Shown: positions 12,027-14,413 of the stretch, in pieces
Position numbering within the stretch: the first letter of the stretch is position 1
Layout of the letters: each line of letters begins with the position of its first letter
Assembly: GCA_902475445.1 (NCBI GenBank)
Contig: CABRZN010000044.1
Coordinates: forward strand, 1-14,413
Origin: an uncultured Collinsella sp.
Lineage (GTDB): Bacteria; Actinomycetota; Coriobacteriia; Coriobacteriales; Coriobacteriaceae
DNA length: 14,413 bases
Direction: 5' to 3'
The notes under the pieces: generated by a model
Seen by the model: the letters and a program-made list of their open reading frames with translations, nothing else
The model's database searches: none
Told to the model about the DNA's origin: nothing
Translations under genes and position numbers: made by a program

Positions 12027-13028
12027 TTAAAGGGTGCTCAGGCTTGGGGTCCAGGCGATGGTGGGGGCTTTGCCGTCGAGGACTTCGTTGATGGTGGCGG
12101 CCATGCCAGCGAGCAGGCTGTTCTCGCTTACGGTGAGCGTCTGGTAACCACCGGCTCGCATGAGTTCGCGGATCACCACGGCGCCGGCCAAGATTACGCC
12201 CGCGCGCTTGGGCTGCACGCCCGGCAGCGCGGCGATGCCCTCCACGTTCAGCGCGGACATACGCTCGATAGCGACCGAGATCTGTTCCATCGAAAGCTCG
12301 CGCAGGTGCACAAAGCTCGAGTTGTACGGCTCCAGCTCGTGGACCAGCGCCACGAGCGTAGTGACGGTGCCGCCCACCGCGACCAGGCGCTCGGCGCGCT
12401 CAAAGTCGCTGGGCAAACCCTCGAAATAGGCAGAGAACTGCTCGCCCGCCCAGTCGGCGGCGGCCGCAAGTTCACCGTCCGCAGGCGGCAGGGCCGAGAA
12501 GAAGCGCTCCGTCACGCGGCGGCAGCCAATGTCCAGCGAGCGCGTCCCTTCCAGCGCAAAGACCCCGCGCTCCGGTGCGTACACACCTGTCGCGAGCTCC
12601 GTAGAGCCGCCACCCGAATCTGCGACAATGATGCGCTCGCCGGCAAAGTCGTGCGCCACGCCAAAAAACGTCAGGCGCGCCTCGACCTCGCCCGGAATCA
12701 CCTGCGGCTCGAGCCCCAGCTCGCGCAAGCCATCCAGCAGCAGTGCGGCGTTGGACGCATCACGCGCGGCGCTCGTGCACGTGGTGCAGATGCACGCGGC
12801 CCCAAAGTCGCGTGCTTCGGCCACGAACATGCGGCACGCGGCGAGCACGCGCTCCACGGCTGCCTCGCAAAAGCGACCCGTCGCGTCGACGCCCTCACCC
12901 AGGTCGGTAATCTCGGTATGCTTGGACGATTCCACGATCGCCCCAGCCTCGACCTGCGCCAGCACCAGTCGCGACGACACCGTTCCCAGATCGATCGCCG
13001 CCACCTTATATCGTTTGCAATTTGCCAT
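12027..13028 (-). CDS. ppx: Exopolyphosphatase / guanosine-5'-triphosphate,3'-diphosphate pyrophosphatase family (Ppx/GppA)
   Basis: 333-residue member of the actin-like ASKHA fold. Phosphate-1 motif VAAIDLGTVSSRL near the start, TSAARDASNA in the middle, phosphate-2 motif ADSGGGSTELATG, and the VAVGGTVTTLVAL motif near the adenosine site. Family members remove terminal phosphates from polyphosphate or convert pppGpp to ppGpp; which applies cannot be read here. The length fits the short, Ppx2-like actinobacterial type that lacks the C-terminal HD-like domain. The start at 13028 has a strong GGAGGGG ribosome-binding site; an in-frame ATG at 13106 would overlap the upstream gene and is rejected. 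It is the second gene of an operon, 28 bases after the FtsB/DivIC-like gene. Confidence 0.9.
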   Translation of the reverse strand: MANCKRYKVAAIDLGTVSSRLVLAQVEAGAIVESSKHTEITDLGEGVDATGRFCEAAVERVLAACRMFVAEARDFGAACICTTCTSAARDASNAALLLDGLRELGLEPQVIPGEVEARLTFFGVAHDFAGERIIVADSGGGSTELATGVYAPERGVFALEGTRSLDIGCRRVTERFFSALPPADGELAAAADWAGEQFSAYFEGLPSDFERAERLVAVGGTVTTLVALVHELEPYNSSFVHLRELSMEQISVAIERMSALNVEGIAALPGVQPKRAGVILAGAVVIRELMRAGGYQTLTVSENSLLAGMAATINEVLDGKAPTIAWTPSLSTL

Positions 13029-13056
13029 TGCGGGCTCCCCTCCGGGCGCTACTCGC

Positions 13057-13818
13057 CTATTCGCCGCTGGACGCGACCGTCTGACCCTCGACGCCGTTAA
13101 AACCAAACAGCATATCGAGCGCCTGAATGTACCACGGCGCGTCCTTGCCGACTTCCTCGATCTCCTTGGCCACTTCGCTGGCCTTCTTGGCGTTCGACGA
13201 CTTCTTACTCGACGACGAGTCCGAATCGTCGTCCAGGCCCAGCACGTCGATCTTGGTCTCGCCGGGCATCACCAGGCCCAGGTCCTCGGTCGCCGCATCC
13301 TTAATGCCCTCCTCCGAGAGCAGTTTGTCGACGCTTTTTTGCAGCTCGTCATTGTATTGCTCGCGAATCTCGACCTGCTTGGCCAAGATGTCGCTCGAAC
13401 GCTTGGCCACGTACAGGTCGCGCACGGGGAAATACAGGCTCACGAGCGCCAACGCCACGACGATACCGATGAACAGAACACGCTGTGGTCCGTGGGTAAA
13501 GTCGTAAATCGCCTTGACCACCGCGTTGTCGTTGGCGTAGTGCATAAAGTCCGAGCCCGAAAGACGGCTCGAGGCCCTGCTCGACCTGTCGTGCGCCTGA
13601 GTCGAGGGACGCGATGCGTGCGCCGAGCGCGACGGACGCACCGGGCTGTCTGCCGAGGTATTCATTTGAGCACTGGGGCGCGAGGCACTCGTCGGGCGCT
13701 GCGCCGAGCGATCGGCGCTGGCGTAAGCGGACCCGCCGAGCTGCACCGTACGTGCGCGACGGGACGACGGCTCACGCGAACCGGCGGAATAGTACCTGTT
13801 GTCGTAAATCTGATCCAT
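13057..13818 (-). CDS. Septum formation initiator family protein (FtsB/DivIC-like) with long basic N-terminal tail
   Basis: 253 residues. Residues 1-about 100 are disordered, rich in Ser, Arg and Ala. A single transmembrane helix at about 114-133 (VLFIGIVVALALVSLYFPV) follows. A coiled-coil stretch at about 137-170 (RSSDILAKQVEIREQYNDEL) leads into DAATEDLGLVMPGETKI, which matches the FtsB/DivIC C-terminal region. The tail holds a Ser/Lys-rich segment (DSDSSSSKKSSNAKKASE). FtsB/DivIC proteins join FtsL and FtsQ in the divisome, with the coiled coil outside the membrane. The start at 13818 is set by AAGG 6 bases upstream; the ATG at 13944 would run through the enolase terminator and is rejected. 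An extended -10 promoter lies 44 bases upstream. Confidence 0.85.
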   Translation of the reverse strand: MDQIYDNRYYSAGSREPSSRRARTVQLGGSAYASADRSAQRPTSASRPSAQMNTSADSPVRPSRSAHASRPSTQAHDRSSRASSRLSGSDFMHYANDNAVVKAIYDFTHGPQRVLFIGIVVALALVSLYFPVRDLYVAKRSSDILAKQVEIREQYNDELQKSVDKLLSEEGIKDAATEDLGLVMPGETKIDVLGLDDDSDSSSSKKSSNAKKASEVAKEIEEVGKDAPWYIQALDMLFGFNGVEGQTVASSGE

Positions 13819-13861
13819 GTGCGCCTTGTGCGGTTGAGATTTGTTTGCGCTAAGTATTCTA

Positions 13862-13870
13862 GTTATAGCA
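13862..13870 (-). promoter_or_regulatory. Extended -10 promoter of the ftsB-ppx operon
   Basis: On the minus strand TGCTATAAC (13862-13870) fits TG-N-TATAAT with one mismatch. There is no clear -35 box at the usual distance, which is common for extended -10 promoters. The start would be near 13855, giving a leader of about 37 bases. Confidence 0.6.
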
Positions 13871-13908
13871 CGAGCGCGCGCAACGCCTTCGGCAGCCTTT
13901 GCTCGACA

Positions 13909-13942
13909 TAAAAAAGGCGCTGAGCCACACGGTCCAGCGCCC
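13909..13942 (-). terminator. Intrinsic terminator of enolase
   Basis: On the minus strand GGCGCTG and CAGCGCC (plus-strand 13935-13941 and 13916-13922) form a 7-bp stem with a 12-base loop, followed by six T residues (plus-strand A run 13910-13915). It lies 61 bases after the enolase stop codon. Confidence 0.88.
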
Positions 13943-14003
13943 AATGGCGGCCATCAGAAGTGGGCGGAGCCGAGTCAACCCCGCCCCCGCAACACCACTT
14001 GCC

Positions 14004-14413
14004 TTAGCGGATGTTGTAGAACGCGGCCTTGCCGGCGTAGCGCGCGCTGCCCTCGAGCTCGTCCTCGATACGGATGAGCTGGTTGTACTTGGCGATACGG
14101 TCGCTGCGGCACGGGGCGCCCGACTTAATCTGGCCGGCGTTGACGCCCACGACCAGGTCGGCGATCGTGGAGTCCTCGGTCTCGCCGGAGCGGTGGCTCA
14201 CGATGCAAGCGTAGCCGGCCTCCTTGGCGGTTTCGATGGCCTCGAGCGACTCGGTGAGCGTGCCAATCTGGTTGACCTTGACCAGGATCGCGTTGGCTGC
14301 GCCCAGCTCGATACCCTTCTTGAGGCGCTCGGTGTTGGTGACGAACAGGTCGTCGCCCACCAGCTGCACCTTGTTGCCGATGCGACGGGTGAGCTCAACC
14401 CAGCCGTCCCAAT
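14004..14413 (-). CDS. eno: Enolase (phosphopyruvate hydratase), 3' part only
   Basis: The C-terminal 136 residues are visible; the gene runs off the right edge. The enzyme interconverts 2-phosphoglycerate and phosphoenolpyruvate in glycolysis. Family-defining segments are present: VGDDLFVTN with the Mg2+-binding Asp, ILVKVNQIGT with the catalytic Lys, SHRSGETED (substrate-binding His-Arg-Ser), GQIKSGAPCRSDR with the second Lys, and AKYNQLIRIE. The frame is open to the last base of the window and reads W-D-G-W-V-E-L before VQLVGDD, as in other enolases, so the ATG-like internal GTG at 14369 is not the start. A terminator closes the gene on the left. Confidence 0.97.
   Translation of the reverse strand, partial: WDGWVELTRRIGNKVQLVGDDLFVTNTERLKKGIELGAANAILVKVNQIGTLTESLEAIETAKEAGYACIVSHRSGETEDSTIADLVVGVNAGQIKSGAPCRSDRIAKYNQLIRIEDELEGSARYAGKAAFYNIR

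Noticed and set aside
11949..13911. Two long plus-strand frames (11949-13100 and 12529-13911).
   Set aside because: Both are antisense to the Ppx/GppA and FtsB-like genes, which have motifs, ribosome-binding sites and a terminator/promoter layout.

Overview
The window is a stretch of high-GC bacterial chromosome that most resembles Coriobacteriia (Collinsella-like Actinobacteria). The evidence is the codon and GC style of the flanks, the short Ppx/GppA protein encoded next to an FtsB/DivIC-like protein, the DUF4342-type membrane protein ahead of a two-component system, and extended -10 promoters and a probable leaderless gene. The genus is inference; the coding calls do not depend on it.

Layout. 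(1) 1-2027: a glutamyl-Q tRNA(Asp) synthetase (cut by the left edge), then on the minus strand a metallophosphoesterase and a small two-helix membrane protein. (2) About 2100-7110: a visibly more A+T-rich accessory island. It holds an AIPR-like protein (+) behind a structured leader with an intrinsic terminator. Convergent to it is a type II restriction-modification operon (HTH-fused cytosine-C5 methyltransferase, overlapping by 23 bp an EcoRII-like endonuclease with a B3-like N-terminal domain). Behind that sits a solo AbiEi-like winged-helix regulator. (3) 7278-10097: an operon of a UBA/DUF4342 membrane protein, an OmpR-type response regulator and a histidine kinase, closed by a bidirectional terminator. 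(4) 10119-10793: a stand-alone PTS IIB (galactitol type) and a VOC-fold protein on the minus strand. Divergent from them is a membrane-anchored helical-repeat protein, then tRNA-Leu(UAA). (5) 11697-12026: a gene-free stretch with two unusual inverted-repeat elements, one built around copies of the tRNA 3' arm. (6) 12027-14413: on the minus strand, exopolyphosphatase-like protein, FtsB/DivIC-like protein and the 3' part of enolase, with a terminator and promoter separating enolase from the cell-division pair.

The most interesting part is the island. Methylase and endonuclease look like a self-regulated EcoRII/SsoII-style pair: the methyltransferase has an N-terminal HTH, and a GGAC-N5-GTCC palindrome lies just upstream of its start. 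A separate palindrome, GTTGCAAC, occurs at the predicted promoter of the AbiEi-like gene and twice at the predicted promoter of the methyltransferase, which suggests that the AbiEi-like protein may regulate both. The AIPR-like gene, with its terminator-bearing leader, may be the second arm of one defence locus. No AbiEii toxin, Vsr nuclease, integrase or transposase was found in the window.

GC differences are judged by eye, family assignments rest on motif recognition, and no database search was run.
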